From the NCBI GenBank assembly GCA_018712565.1, contig DVGU01000057.1, positions 1 through 52,789 of the forward strand: DNA of 52,789 bases, read 5' to 3'. Both the position numbers and the translations under genes were made by a program. The notes below the pieces were generated by a model that worked only from the letters and a program-made list of their open reading frames with translations, made no database searches and was not told where the DNA came from. Every line of letters begins with the position of its first letter. Position 1 is the stretch's first letter. The DNA comes from Candidatus Faecimonas gallistercoris (lineage in GTDB: Bacteria; Bacillota_I; Bacilli_A; RF39; UBA660). Shown in pieces: positions 44,551-52,789 of the stretch.

Positions 44551-47094
44551 ATGTTAGATAAAAAATATAATCATGTAGAAGTAGAAAAAAATAAATATGA
44601 AGAATGGAAGAGTAAAGGCTATTTTAAATCTGATAGCAAGAGTGATAAGACGCCTTATTGTATTGTAATACCTCCTCCAAATGTAACAGGAAAGCTTCAT
44701 TTGGGTCATGCCTGGGATACAACACTTCAAGATATTTTGATTCGTTATAAGAGAATGCAAGGATATGATGCTTTATGGCTTCCTGGAATGGATCATGCTG
44801 GTATTGCTACACAAGCTAAAGTTGATAAGCGACTTCGTGATATGGGTATTAATCCTCGTGGTATTTCTCGTGATGAATGGTTACAACACGCATGGAGTTG
44901 GAAAGATGAATATGCTAATACCATTCATGAACAATGGGCAAAATTAGGACTTAGTTTGGATTATTCTAAAGAAAGATTTACTTTAGATAAGGGCCTTAAT
45001 GATGCGGTTAATTATGTTTTTGTTAAACTTTATGAAGAGGGGCTTATTTATCGAGGAGAGCGAATTATTAACTGGGATCCAGTTCAGATGACAGCACTTT
45101 CTAATGAAGAAGTTATTTATAAAGAAGATAAAGGTGCATTTTACCATATTAAGTATTTTATTACTGGAACAGATGATTATTTGGATGTAGCAACAACTCG
45201 TCCTGAAACTTTATTTGGTGATACGGCGGTTGCGGTTAATCCGAAAGATGAGCGTTATAAACATTTGATTGGAAAAACGGTTATTTTACCAATTGTTAAT
45301 AAGGAAATTCCAATTGTGGGTGATATTCATGCAGACCCTGAATTTGGTACTGGTGTTGTTAAAATTACGCCTGCTCATGATCCTAATGATTATGAAGTAG
45401 GTATGCGTCATAATCTACCAAGAGTTGTTGTTATGAATTTGGATGCTACAATGAATGAGAATGCTCCTGGATATGAAGGAATGGCTCGCGAAGAGTGTCG
45501 TGAGAAGTTATTAGAAGACTTAAAAGAGAAAGATTTATTAATTCGTGTTGAAGAGATGGTGCATAATGTTGGTCATAGTGAGAGAAGTGATGCAGTCGTT
45601 GAACCAACACTTTCTAAACAATGGTTTGTTAAGATGAGACCTCTTGCTGATAGAGTTTTGGAAAATCAAAAAAATAAAGATACAAAAGTTAATTTTGTAC
45701 CAGAGCGTTATGAGAAGACGATGAATCATTGGATGGAAATTACTTATGATTGGTGTATTTCTAGACAGTTATGGTGGGGACATAGAATTCCTGCTTGGTA
45801 TCGTGGAGATGAAGTTTATGTCGGACTTAGTGCTCCAGAAGGTGATGGCTGGGTACAGGATGATGATGTTCTTGATACTTGGTTTTCATCTGCTTTATGG
45901 CCATTTTCTACTTTAGGATGGCCTGAAGAAACTGATGATTTTAAGAGATATTATCCAAATAATGTATTAGTTACTGGTTATGATATTATTCCATTCTGGG
46001 TAAACCGTATGACTTTCCAAGGTTTAGAGTTTACTGGAAAACGTCCATTTAAAGATTGTCTTATTCACGGACTTATTCGTGATAAAGAGGGACGTAAGAT
46101 GAGTAAATCTTTAGGAAATGGTGTTGATCCTATGGATGTTATTGATGAGTACGGTGCTGACAGTTTGCGTTTTTATTTAACGACTAACACGGCTCCTGGC
46201 ACAGATTTGCGTTATGATGAGGAAAAGGTAAAATCAACATGGAATTTTATTAATAAATTATGGAATGCATCTCGTTATGTTTTAATGAATATTGATGATT
46301 TAACAAAAGAAGAAATTACGTTTCGTAATTTAAGTAAAGCTGATAAGTGGATTTTGACTGCTAAAAATCAGTTAATTCAAGAAGTTACTAAAAATATGGA
46401 TAGTTATGATTTTCAAAATGTAGGGAATGCATTATACCAATTTATTTGGGAAGATTTCTGTGATAATTATATTGAACTTAGTAAAGCTTTAATGAATGAT
46501 ACTACTAAGAGTGTTTTATTAGATGTTCTTACGACAATTTTGAAGTTATTGCATCCATTTATGCCTTATGTAACAGAAGAGATTTATGATAAGCTTCCAG
46601 TTAAGGCAAGCGAATCTATTATGATTAGTTCTTATCCTATATATAATGAAAATGAAGTTTTTGTAAATGATTATGAGAATGTTCGAAAAGCAATTTCTGA
46701 TTTAACTGAAATTCGTAATTTAAAAGTTACCAATGGTGTTAAGAAGGACGCTAAAGTTCAGTTAGATACTAGTAAAGATTTAGAATATATTTATCGTTCT
46801 CAATTAAAAATTACGGATGATAATTTAATTACTAATAATGATGACATTACTAGTTATCAGACAATTTCTTATCAATCACCTTTAGTTCAGATTACTTATT
46901 ATTTTGAAAATGAAATTAATAAAGAGCAATTAAAAGAAGAAATAAAAAAATTAAAATCTTCTATTGAAAGACGAGAAAAACTTCTTTCTAATGAGAACTA
47001 TGTTAATAAAGCGCCAAAGAATATTGTAGATATGGATCGTGTAAAACTAAAAGAAGAACAAGAAAAACTGAAGTCTTTAGAGTCACAATTATAG
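44551..47094 (+). CDS. valS: Valyl-tRNA synthetase
   Basis: 847 residues from ATG 44551 (AAAGGAAGGA 10 nt upstream; ATG 44542 overlaps that site). Class I signatures are present: the HIGH-type [14 protein letters not shown] near 46-58, and KMSKS in [14 protein letters not shown]. The editing domain ([14 protein letters not shown]) is intact. The anticodon-binding domain and the C-terminal coiled coil typical of ValRS ([29 protein letters not shown]) are complete. It is regulated by the T-box upstream. Confidence 0.97.
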   Translation: MLDKKYNHVEVEKNKYEEWKSKGYFKSDSKSDKTPYCIVIPPPNVTGKLHLGHAWDTTLQDILIRYKRMQGYDALWLPGMDHAGIATQAKVDKRLRDMGINPRGISRDEWLQHAWSWKDEYANTIHEQWAKLGLSLDYSKERFTLDKGLNDAVNYVFVKLYEEGLIYRGERIINWDPVQMTALSNEEVIYKEDKGAFYHIKYFITGTDDYLDVATTRPETLFGDTAVAVNPKDERYKHLIGKTVILPIVNKEIPIVGDIHADPEFGTGVVKITPAHDPNDYEVGMRHNLPRVVVMNLDATMNENAPGYEGMAREECREKLLEDLKEKDLLIRVEEMVHNVGHSERSDAVVEPTLSKQWFVKMRPLADRVLENQKNKDTKVNFVPERYEKTMNHWMEITYDWCISRQLWWGHRIPAWYRGDEVYVGLSAPEGDGWVQDDDVLDTWFSSALWPFSTLGWPEETDDFKRYYPNNVLVTGYDIIPFWVNRMTFQGLEFTGKRPFKDCLIHGLIRDKEGRKMSKSLGNGVDPMDVIDEYGADSLRFYLTTNTAPGTDLRYDEEKVKSTWNFINKLWNASRYVLMNIDDLTKEEITFRNLSKADKWILTAKNQLIQEVTKNMDSYDFQNVGNALYQFIWEDFCDNYIELSKALMNDTTKSVLLDVLTTILKLLHPFMPYVTEEIYDKLPVKASESIMISSYPIYNENEVFVNDYENVRKAISDLTEIRNLKVTNGVKKDAKVQLDTSKDLEYIYRSQLKITDDNLITNNDDITSYQTISYQSPLVQITYYFENEINKEQLKEEIKKLKSSIERREKLLSNENYVNKAPKNIVDMDRVKLKEEQEKLKSLESQL

Positions 47095-47120
47095 TAAGTT
47101 TTAAATTTAGGTAAAAGTTT

Positions 47121-47966
47121 ATGGAAAAAATTTTTCAAGAGTTGTTGAATGGGTATAATTTTATTGATGTATTGGATAAATATCAATTATATAAATATGA
47201 ACTTCTTTTGTTAATTTATAAAGAATTAGTAAATAATAATTTGACTGTAAAAGAAAAAAGTCAGTTATATTCAATTTATTTTGATAATTTTAGTATGGTG
47301 GATTTAACTGGTGAGTCTGTTGTATATGTCTCTGATACTCATTTTGCTAGTAAGGATGAAAATTTAGATTATTTTTCTGTTGTTAAAGATTTTTGTCATC
47401 AAAATCACATTTCTTATTTATTTCACGGCGGAGATATTGGAGATGGAATGGTTAATTATTCTCCTAAATATTTTACTCCTGCAAAACAAATAGAGCATAT
47501 TTTGGATATATATCTTGATGATAGTTATATTAGTCAATTTGTTTTAGGTGGAAATCATGATTATAAATATAAGAAACATCATATTGACTTGATTAAAATT
47601 TTGGCGAAAGAGAAGAATAATATTGTTCCTATGGGGTATTATCAATCTTATTTTAAAATATATAATTATTTAATTTCTTTTGAACATTGTTCGAAAAAAA
47701 ACTATAAATATAATTTTGTTTTTCCACAGTTTTCTATTATGGGGCATGCACATAAAAGTAGATTTGCAGATAATTTTATTAAATTACCACCTTTGTGTGA
47801 TGATAATCGAAATCATTATGGTTCTTCTTTAGATTCTTTTGCAGGATTTGTATTAATGAAGACAAGTAAAGATGTAAATTATGTAAATTTAGAGTTTGAT
47901 CGATTTTCTATTTCTTCTTTAGTTTCTATAAAACAAGAATCTAAAATTTATCAATTAATGAAATAA
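47121..47966 (+). CDS. Calcineurin-like metallophosphoesterase
   Basis: 281 residues. The metal motifs are all present: VVYVSDTHFA, FHGGDIGD, LGGNHDYKYK and MGHAHKSRF. About 70 N-terminal residues form a separate helical domain (LLNGYNFIDVLDKYQLYKYELLLLIYKEL). In many Firmicutes folC follows valS; here this gene takes that place. The substrate is unknown. A terminator follows at 47971. Confidence 0.85.
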   Translation: MEKIFQELLNGYNFIDVLDKYQLYKYELLLLIYKELVNNNLTVKEKSQLYSIYFDNFSMVDLTGESVVYVSDTHFASKDENLDYFSVVKDFCHQNHISYLFHGGDIGDGMVNYSPKYFTPAKQIEHILDIYLDDSYISQFVLGGNHDYKYKKHHIDLIKILAKEKNNIVPMGYYQSYFKIYNYLISFEHCSKKNYKYNFVFPQFSIMGHAHKSRFADNFIKLPPLCDDNRNHYGSSLDSFAGFVLMKTSKDVNYVNLEFDRFSISSLVSIKQESKIYQLMK

Positions 47967-47970
47967 TGTT

Positions 47971-48009
47971 GACATTTTTTGTAAGAAAAATAAAAAATGT
48001 CTTTTTTTT
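47971..48009 (+). terminator. Intrinsic terminator after the phosphoesterase
   Basis: GACATTTTTT (47971-47980) pairs with AAAAAATGTC (47992-48001), followed by TTTTTTTT. Confidence 0.8.
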
Positions 48010-48056
48010 CGACAAAAAACATGGTTTTAATTTGTTACTTTATAAATGGTGATAAA

Positions 48057-48509
48057 ATGAAAAAGACAATGTTATTAGCTGTAATTTTTGTTGCATTAGG
48101 GGCAATTTGTGGTAATTATTTATATCAGGCAGCTCCGGATAGTATATCGGTATTTCAGGAGAAAAATACTTATTATTTTTTACAAGAAGGCGTTTATTCT
48201 TCTAAAGATATTATGCAAGAAAATGTTGGGGATTTGACGAATAAACTAACTGTTTTTGAAGATAATAAGTATTATGTGTATGTTGGTATTACTCAAAGTC
48301 AAGAGAATGCAAAAAAGATAAAAAAAATATATGAAGATATGGGTTATCAAATTTATTTAATGGATAAAACAATAAATAATGAGGAGTTTTCTAATAATGT
48401 TACACAATTCGATTTATTAGTTAGTGAATCCGATTCTTCGGAGGATATTTTAACTATTGAGGAAGTTGTACTTGCTAATTATGAAGAGATATTTGGTACG
48501 GGAATGTAG
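48057..48509 (+). CDS. SPOR-like membrane protein (SpoIIB position)
   Basis: 150 residues from ATG 48057 (GGTGAT upstream). An N-terminal helix (about 5-24) is followed by an extracytoplasmic domain resembling SPOR: YYFLQEGVYSS... KYYVYVGITQSQENAKKIKKIYEDMGYQIYL, where the F.Q.G.y...A...L pattern is recognisable. In B. subtilis the SPOR-domain sporulation protein SpoIIB lies between folC and radC, so synteny and fold agree. Similarity is weak, and a division role is also possible. Confidence 0.65.
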   Translation: MKKTMLLAVIFVALGAICGNYLYQAAPDSISVFQEKNTYYFLQEGVYSSKDIMQENVGDLTNKLTVFEDNKYYVYVGITQSQENAKKIKKIYEDMGYQIYLMDKTINNEEFSNNVTQFDLLVSESDSSEDILTIEEVVLANYEEIFGTGM

Positions 48510-48539
48510 TAATTTTTTCTAATTATAATAATAGAGGTG

Positions 48540-49232
48540 GTGTTTATTAATTATAAAATGAAAGAATTGCCTGATAATGAGCGGCCAAGAGAAAGACTTA
48601 TTTCTTATGGTGCCAGTTCTTTGTCAGATTCACAGCTACTTGCTATTTTACTTCGTAATGGGTATCATGATAAAAATGTTTATGATTTAGCTATTGATAT
48701 ATTAAAACAATTTCCGCTTTCTAAAATTCAAGAATGTAGTTATTATGATTTGATTTCTATTAAGGGGGTAGGGAAGGTTAAAGCTATAGAAATTCTTGCG
48801 GCTATTGAGTTTGGTAAGCGTATATTTTTAAGGAAAAGTGAGAAATTAGTTAAGTTAAAGTGTGCTATGGATATTTGGAATGATGTAAAGTATTTAATTA
48901 CTGATTTAAAACAAGAACATTTTTATTGTTATTATTTTAATCACAAACAAGAATTATTAGAAAGGAAGTTATTATTTATGGGAACTATTAATCGTAGTAT
49001 TGTACATCCTAGAGAAGTTTTTAAGGAGGCTTATCGGTTAAGTGCATCTAGTATTGTATGTATTCATAATCATCCATCTAATCATGTAATGCCAAGTAAA
49101 GAAGATGTTTTGCTTACCGATCATTTAGTAAAAACTGGTTATATTCAAGGTATTCCTATTCGAGATCACATTATTGTTGGAGAAGATTCTTATTATAGTT
49201 TTTATGAACATCATAATATTTTAAATCTATAG
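48540..49232 (+). CDS. radC: RadC/MPN(JAB) domain protein
   Basis: About 230 residues. The N-terminal HhH-like region (LPDNERPRERLISYGASSLSDSQLLAILLRNGY... DLISIKGVGKVKAIEIL) and the MPN domain with metal motif CIHNHPSNHVMPSKED are both intact. The start is uncertain: GTG 48540 inside GAGGTGG, or ATG 48558. The molecular role of RadC is unsettled; it is a good synteny marker for the mre/spoIVF cluster. Confidence 0.92.
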   Translation: MFINYKMKELPDNERPRERLISYGASSLSDSQLLAILLRNGYHDKNVYDLAIDILKQFPLSKIQECSYYDLISIKGVGKVKAIEILAAIEFGKRIFLRKSEKLVKLKCAMDIWNDVKYLITDLKQEHFYCYYFNHKQELLERKLLFMGTINRSIVHPREVFKEAYRLSASSIVCIHNHPSNHVMPSKEDVLLTDHLVKTGYIQGIPIRDHIIVGEDSYYSFYEHHNILNL

Positions 49233-49282
49233 TTGCAGTCAAAATTTATTTATATTATAATAAGTTGGAATGGGATGATGTT

Positions 49283-50083
49283 ATGTATAAGAATAAAAAG
49301 AAAAAACAAATGAATTTAAAAGTTTTAATTATCGTTGTAGCAGTTGTTGTGATTTTTGGATTGGCTGTTTCTGTTTATATGAGTCGTTCTCCTTTTTTAG
49401 GAGAGGGAATAATTAAAGATATTGTGACGGTTATTAATAAAGTTGTTATGTATCCGTTTACTGCGTTAAATGGAGAGAAAAATGTTGATCAATCAGAAAG
49501 TTATCTTATTCAGAAGAATGTAAATGCTTCTTTAGAAGAAGAAATTCAGGAATTAAAAGATGTTTTGAGTTTAAATAATACATTAACAGAATATACACCA
49601 ATTAATGCTACAATTTTATCTAGAAATCGGAGTTATTGGTTTAATCAGATTATGATTGATAAGGGATCAAATGATGGAATAAAAGAAGATATGGCTGTAG
49701 TTACTAAGCACGGTTTAGTAGGTAAGATTTCTAAGGTATATCGTAACTCTAGTGAAATTAAATTGATTACTTCTGATGATGTTAATTATAAGGTTAGTGT
49801 GGCTATTCAAACTGGAAATGGAGATAGTTATGCCATTTTGAATGGTTATGATGCTGATACAGAATGTGTTATGGTTACTGGTGTTGATAAGATGAGTACT
49901 GTAAAAAAAGGTGACACTATTGTTACAAGTGGCCTTGGTGGAATGTTTCCGGGAGGAATTTATGTAGGAGTTGTTGAGGATGTCAAAAGCGATAAATATG
50001 ATTTAAGTAAGACCTTATATATTAAAACATCACAAGATTTTAATAATATTCATTATGTTACAGTTTTAAAGGAGAAAGAATAG
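49283..50083 (+). CDS. mreC: Rod-shape protein MreC
   Basis: 266 residues from ATG 49283. One membrane helix (about 12-32), a coiled coil (SLEEEIQELKDVLSLNN) and the beta-barrel MreC domain: YWFNQIMIDKGSNDGIKEDMAVVTKHGLVGKISKVY, then VKKGDTIVTSGLGGMFPGGIYVG. It links the elongation machinery to wall synthesis. It follows radC directly; mreB is not present between them. MreD starts 1 nt after its stop. Confidence 0.95.
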   Translation: MYKNKKKKQMNLKVLIIVVAVVVIFGLAVSVYMSRSPFLGEGIIKDIVTVINKVVMYPFTALNGEKNVDQSESYLIQKNVNASLEEEIQELKDVLSLNNTLTEYTPINATILSRNRSYWFNQIMIDKGSNDGIKEDMAVVTKHGLVGKISKVYRNSSEIKLITSDDVNYKVSVAIQTGNGDSYAILNGYDADTECVMVTGVDKMSTVKKGDTIVTSGLGGMFPGGIYVGVVEDVKSDKYDLSKTLYIKTSQDFNNIHYVTVLKEKE

Positions 50084-50084
50084 T

Positions 50085-50597
50085 ATGGTAGTTCCTGTTA
50101 TTATATTAGTAGTTTCTTTATTTTTAGATGGTATACTTTCAAATTTTTTTCCTTATGTAGTAGGAAATTTATCGCTTTTTACTCCTATGTTTACAATTGT
50201 TTCTCTTGTTGTTGTATATCCTTTTTTTATAAAAAAAATAAAGTTTTATTTTATTAGTTGTTTTATTTTAGGTATTGTTTATGATTTTATGTATACTAAT
50301 TTGTTATTTTATAATGCTATTTTCTTTTTAGGATTAGCTGTTATTATTATGTTTTTATATCGGAATATTCGATTGACTTGGATTAGTATATTATTGTTTA
50401 TTTCTTTAACAATTGTTAGTTATGAGTGTATGAATGCTATTATTATACTTATATTTCAGCTTGTTCCAATGACATTTTATCGTTTACTTTACAAAATATT
50501 ACATAGTTTATTATTGAATTTATTGTATGGTGAAGTTCTTTATTTTGTTATACGATTGCTTCCTAAAAAATATAAAAGAATATCTATTAATTCTTAA
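50085..50597 (+). CDS. mreD: Rod-shape protein MreD
   Basis: 170 residues, very hydrophobic, with five to six membrane helices. It has the MreD-type start (VVPVIILVVSLFLDGILSNFF) and the GIVYDFMYTNLLFYNAIFF segment. It follows mreC with a 1-nt gap. The partner of MreC in elongation. A terminator lies right after it. Confidence 0.88.
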   Translation: MVVPVIILVVSLFLDGILSNFFPYVVGNLSLFTPMFTIVSLVVVYPFFIKKIKFYFISCFILGIVYDFMYTNLLFYNAIFFLGLAVIIMFLYRNIRLTWISILLFISLTIVSYECMNAIIILIFQLVPMTFYRLLYKILHSLLLNLLYGEVLYFVIRLLPKKYKRISINS

Positions 50598-50626
50598 GAA
50601 AAGTACATATTTACTTTTCTTTTTTC
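50596..50626 (+). terminator. Intrinsic terminator after mreD
   Basis: AAGAAAAGTA (50596-50605) pairs perfectly with TACTTTTCTT (50612-50621), followed by TTTTTC. It starts at the mreD stop codon. Confidence 0.8.
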
Positions 50627-50651
50627 ATATCCTTAATTAGAGGAGACTAAT

Positions 50652-51227
50652 ATGAATACAAGAAAAGTTATAAAAAAGAGATTAGTATTAAAAAAAAGTG
50701 TTAGAAATTTTATTACTAGAGTACTTATTACAGTTATTATTTTTTTAGTTGGAATGATTTTAGTAAAAAGTGATAGTAAAATAAAAGCAACAATATTAGA
50801 TTGTGTATATGATAATAATTTTGAATTTACGAAAATTAAAAAATTTTATCAGAAATATTTTGGTAATATTTTATCTATTGATCAGTTGGCTGTTAATGAA
50901 CAATCTGTATTTAAAGAAAAATTATCTTATGAAAAAGCTAATACTTTTTTAGATGGAGTAAAGTTAACAGTAGAGAATAATTATATGGTACCAGTACTTG
51001 AGAGTGGAATTGTTATTTTTATGGGAGAAAAGGAAGGATATGGAAATACTGTGGTAATAGAGCAAATTGATGGTATTGATGTATATTATTCTAATATTTC
51101 TACAGATGGTATTAAACTTTATGATTATGTAGAAAAAGGAACTTTGTTAGGAGAAGCGAAAAATAGAAAACTTTATTTAGTATTTCAAAAAGATGGTGAG
51201 TTTTTAAATTATAAAAAATATATTTAG
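50652..51227 (+). CDS. spoIVFA: SpoIVFA-like protein (degenerate M23 domain)
   Basis: 191 residues. A basic N terminus, one membrane helix (about 22-40), then a coil and a LytM-like domain (YMVPVLESGIVIFMGEKEGYGNTVVIEQIDGIDVYYSNI... GEAKNRKLYLVFQKDGEFLNYKKYI). The zinc-binding His residues of active M23 enzymes are absent, as in SpoIVFA. In sporulators SpoIVFA holds and regulates the SpoIVFB protease; here the protease gene is next (10 nt). GAGGAGA precedes ATG. Confidence 0.8.
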   Translation: MNTRKVIKKRLVLKKSVRNFITRVLITVIIFLVGMILVKSDSKIKATILDCVYDNNFEFTKIKKFYQKYFGNILSIDQLAVNEQSVFKEKLSYEKANTFLDGVKLTVENNYMVPVLESGIVIFMGEKEGYGNTVVIEQIDGIDVYYSNISTDGIKLYDYVEKGTLLGEAKNRKLYLVFQKDGEFLNYKKYI

Positions 51228-51237
51228 TTATTTTGAG

Positions 51238-51960
51238 GTGCATCCTTTATTTTATTTGGTTGCTTTTTTTGCTATTATTACTGCTTCTTTTTTTCCTTTT
51301 TTAATTATTACTGTTTTGATATTAGTACATGAGTTTGGGCACTCTTTGATGGTGTATCTTTTTGGTGGAGAAGTTATTAAAATATTAATTTATCCTTTAG
51401 GGGGGATTTCTAAATTTTCTACTTCTTTTAATATTCCTTTAGTAAAAGAATTTATTATTTTACTTTTTGGTCCGTTATTTCAAATTATTGCTTGGTATCT
51501 ATTAATTACTTTATTTCCTGAAAAAGAAATGCTTATTTCATCTTATCATTATGGAATTTTATTTTTTAATTTACTTCCAATATATCCTTTGGATGGTGGT
51601 AAAGTTTTGTGTTTGTTTTTTCATAGAATATTTTCTTATCGATTCTCTTTTTATTTTACATTTGTAATTGGTTATTTATTAGTGCTTAGTTTTTTGATTT
51701 TTACATATTTTCATTTTTCATTTAATGTTATTTTTTTATCTATTTTTTTATTAGTTAAACTCACTAAAGAATATAGGCAAATACCTTATTTTTATGAGAG
51801 ATTTTTATTAGAAAGATATTTAAATCATTATTTTTTTAAGAAAAGTAAAATACTTAATTCTTCTAGTGATTTTCAAAGAGGGTATCATCATTTGATTAAA
51901 GATGGGGAATTATATTATTTAGAAGAAGAATATTTAGAAAAAAAGTATAAAAGTTATTGA
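51238..51960 (+). CDS. spoIVFB: SpoIVFB-like intramembrane metalloprotease (M50)
   Basis: 240 residues, with six or so membrane helices. The zinc motif HEFGH (in LVHEFGHSLMVYLFGG) and the second ligand in YPLDGGK (NLLPIYPLDGGKVL) are intact. The family activates pro-sigma-K in the mother cell during sporulation. The GTG start at 51238 is very close to its GAGG, so a slightly later start is possible. With the SpoIVFA-like gene it forms the same pair and order as in B. subtilis. Confidence 0.87.
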   Translation: MHPLFYLVAFFAIITASFFPFLIITVLILVHEFGHSLMVYLFGGEVIKILIYPLGGISKFSTSFNIPLVKEFIILLFGPLFQIIAWYLLITLFPEKEMLISSYHYGILFFNLLPIYPLDGGKVLCLFFHRIFSYRFSFYFTFVIGYLLVLSFLIFTYFHFSFNVIFLSIFLLVKLTKEYRQIPYFYERFLLERYLNHYFFKKSKILNSSSDFQRGYHHLIKDGELYYLEEEYLEKKYKSY

Positions 51961-51985
51961 CATTTATGATTGTGCTTGCTATAAT
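51957..51985 (+). promoter_or_regulatory. Promoter of tRNA-Ala
   Basis: TTGACA at 51957-51962, 17-nt spacer and TATAAT at 51980-51985: a full consensus promoter overlapping the spoIVFB stop codon. Confidence 0.9.
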
Positions 51986-52019
51986 CTATTTGTCGACTTC
52001 GAAATGAGTTGATAAATAT

Positions 52020-52095
52020 GGGGCATTAGCTCAGCTGGGAGAGCGCCACGTTTGCACCGTGGAGGTCAGCGGTTCGATCCCGCTATGCTCCACCA
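52020..52095 (+). tRNA. tRNA-Ala (anticodon TGC)
   Basis: 76 nt with encoded CCA. Acceptor GGGGCAT pairs with ATGCTCC (one G-U). The D arm contains AGCTCAGCTGGGAGAGC. The anticodon loop TTTGCAC gives TGC, reading GCN Ala codons. The T arm has GGTTCGATCC. A consensus promoter lies upstream and a hairpin terminator downstream. Confidence 0.98.
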
Positions 52096-52106
52096 TATTG
52101 ATTGTT

Positions 52107-52132
52107 ACGCTACTTAGTAGCGTTTTTTTTTG
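52107..52132 (+). terminator. Terminator of tRNA-Ala
   Basis: ACGCTA (52107-52112) pairs with TAGCGT (52118-52123), followed by eight or more T. Confidence 0.85.
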
Positions 52133-52252
52133 TAAAAGAGTGATTATAAACAAAATGTTGCTAGTATTGGATTATAATCATTTTAGTTTCAGGATATTAT
52201 AAAAAATGATAAGGAAGGTGTGGATTATCCATTGTTTGAAAAAAGTAAAATA

Positions 52253-52276
52253 AAAAAGCACTATGTTGTGCTTTTT
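52253..52276. terminator. Bidirectional terminator at the end of the YjcZ-like gene
   Basis: AAAAAGCAC (52253-52261) pairs with GTGCTTTTT (52268-52276). In the minus direction it directly follows the small gene's stop codon. The 52130-52250 gap shows nothing else. Confidence 0.7.
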
Positions 52277-52430
52277 ATCTGCAACCATTTCCTCCATTGT
52301 TGCAGCAATTGTTGTTGTTTCCAAAGATGAAGAAAATGATGATAATTACAATGAGAATTGCCCAAATCCAACCTGAGCCAAATCCATCATTGTTTCCATA
52401 ATTGTATGGATAAGGATACATTCCGTACAT
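52275..52430 (-). CDS. YjcZ-like small sporulation-type protein
   Basis: 51 residues on the minus strand, starting at 52428-52430 with AAAGGA upstream. It has a Tyr/Gly/Asn-rich start (MYGMYPYPYNYGNN), a single helix (WIWAILIVIIIIFFIF) and a Asn/Gly/Cys-rich end (NNNNCCNNGGNGC). This composition and size match the YjcZ family of small, sporulation-associated membrane proteins of Bacilli. Exact function is unknown. It supports a sporulating ancestry. Confidence 0.75.
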   Translation of the reverse strand: MYGMYPYPYNYGNNDGFGSGWIWAILIVIIIIFFIFGNNNNCCNNGGNGCR

Positions 52431-52733
52431 ATTACTTCATTCCTTTCATTATAGTATAATCAAAATAAAAATAAATATATATAGCAAATGCCTAATTTTT
52501 TAATATTTTATGATGATTAAATAGCAGGGTTAGATTTATCTGGAAAGAGATATTTAGGAAATTTTAAAAGTTGCTTATGAAAAATTAAAAAAAATGTTAT
52601 AATTAAATTGCAACGAGTAGTTATTTATTGGTATAAGTTTAGTTGATAGCTACTTTTTAGGTATGGCAATCGCTTAAAAAATAATATGAGAAATAGTGTA
52701 TAATTAAATCAGGATAAAGAGAGGGATTTAATT

Positions 52734-52789
52734 ATGAATTTATTTGAAAGATTTGAAATACTAGAAGATCCAAGAGATATCAGAGGAAA
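52734..52789 (+). CDS. ISAs1-type transposase, N-terminal start only (cut by window)
   Basis: ATG 52734 follows GAGAGGGA. The 18 complete codons encode MNLFERFEILEDPRDIRG, which matches the 'F..L.DPR..RG' opening of ISAs1/H-repeat family transposases. The rest is outside the window. A TATAAT-like box lies near 52699. In the 300-nt gap before it I see only a possible promoter near 52588-52610 and a weak GTAGTTAT/ATAGCTAC hairpin at 52618-52656. Confidence 0.5.
   Translation, partial: MNLFERFEILEDPRDIRG

Noticed and set aside
52588-52660. A small RNA gene before the ISAs1-type transposase
   Set aside because: A TTATGA/TATAAT pair and a weak wobble-containing hairpin are visible, but the T-run is short and nothing else supports transcription.
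1-52789. UGA-as-Trp recoding, suggested by the very low GC and Mollicutes-like look
   Set aside because: Many complete genes end in TGA next to good starts of following genes, and Trp is encoded by TGG throughout.

Overview
The window is very AT-rich DNA using the standard code (TGA is a normal stop, TGG encodes Trp). It looks like a gut-type Bacilli/Firmicutes chromosome of a sporulating or formerly sporulating lineage. Host markers are a T-box-controlled valS, radC-mreC-mreD followed by spoIVFA/spoIVFB-like genes (a reduced form of the Bacillus subtilis valS...radC-mre-min-spoIVF order), a YjcZ-like small sporulation-type protein and a tRNA-Ala. I cannot name the genus.

About 1-40,055 is best read as the right-hand part of an integrative and conjugative element (ICE); its left end lies outside the window. 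(a) 1-9,540 is cargo: two membrane-anchored XRE regulators, a Bce-type ABC transporter with one ATPase and two paralogous FtsX permeases, its two-component system, and a YtrA-like GntR regulator with a second ABC exporter. (b) 9,540-12,260 is a control region: a double-HTH repressor, divergent small genes, two promoter-attenuator units in tandem, a Cys-containing micro-ORF and a sigma/ArpU-like protein. (c) 12,260-18,170 holds a secreted protein, a thioester-domain/CnaB surface adhesin with its sortase, a stub serine recombinase, an SSB and acidic unknown proteins. (d) 18,240-23,840 is the type IV secretion core (VirB2-like, VirB6-like, PrgI/VirB3-like, VirB4 ATPase, M23 hydrolase). (e) 23,870-26,480 is a candidate oriT with 22-bp-phased iterons and hairpins, ribbon-helix-helix accessory proteins and a MobP/MobL relaxase. 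(f) 26,500-38,050 holds small genes, the VirD4 coupling protein, an XRE regulator, a 2115-residue methylase-helicase and one unknown gene. (g) 38,226-40,098 is a small SHOCT-like protein and a large serine recombinase.

The recombinase runs directly into a D-Ala-D-Ala carboxypeptidase (dac) gene. The element has cut dac inside its active-site SxxK motif, so only the part from the Lys onward is present, and the last recombinase codons are read from host DNA in another frame.

The strongest unexplained signal is a shared C-terminal tail of the form (D/E)(D/E)(M/L)ER on five otherwise unrelated ICE proteins (including the SSB and the methylase-helicase), with a sixth copy lying just out of frame behind a probable 1-nt frameshift. 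Synonymous codon differences suggest the peptide, not the DNA, is conserved. One possibility is a recognition tag, for example for co-transfer of establishment or anti-defence proteins through the T4SS. A second unexplained signal is a pair of colinear 110-bp leaders at 12,151 and 37,361 with the same unusual promoter-like motif and identical internal spacing.
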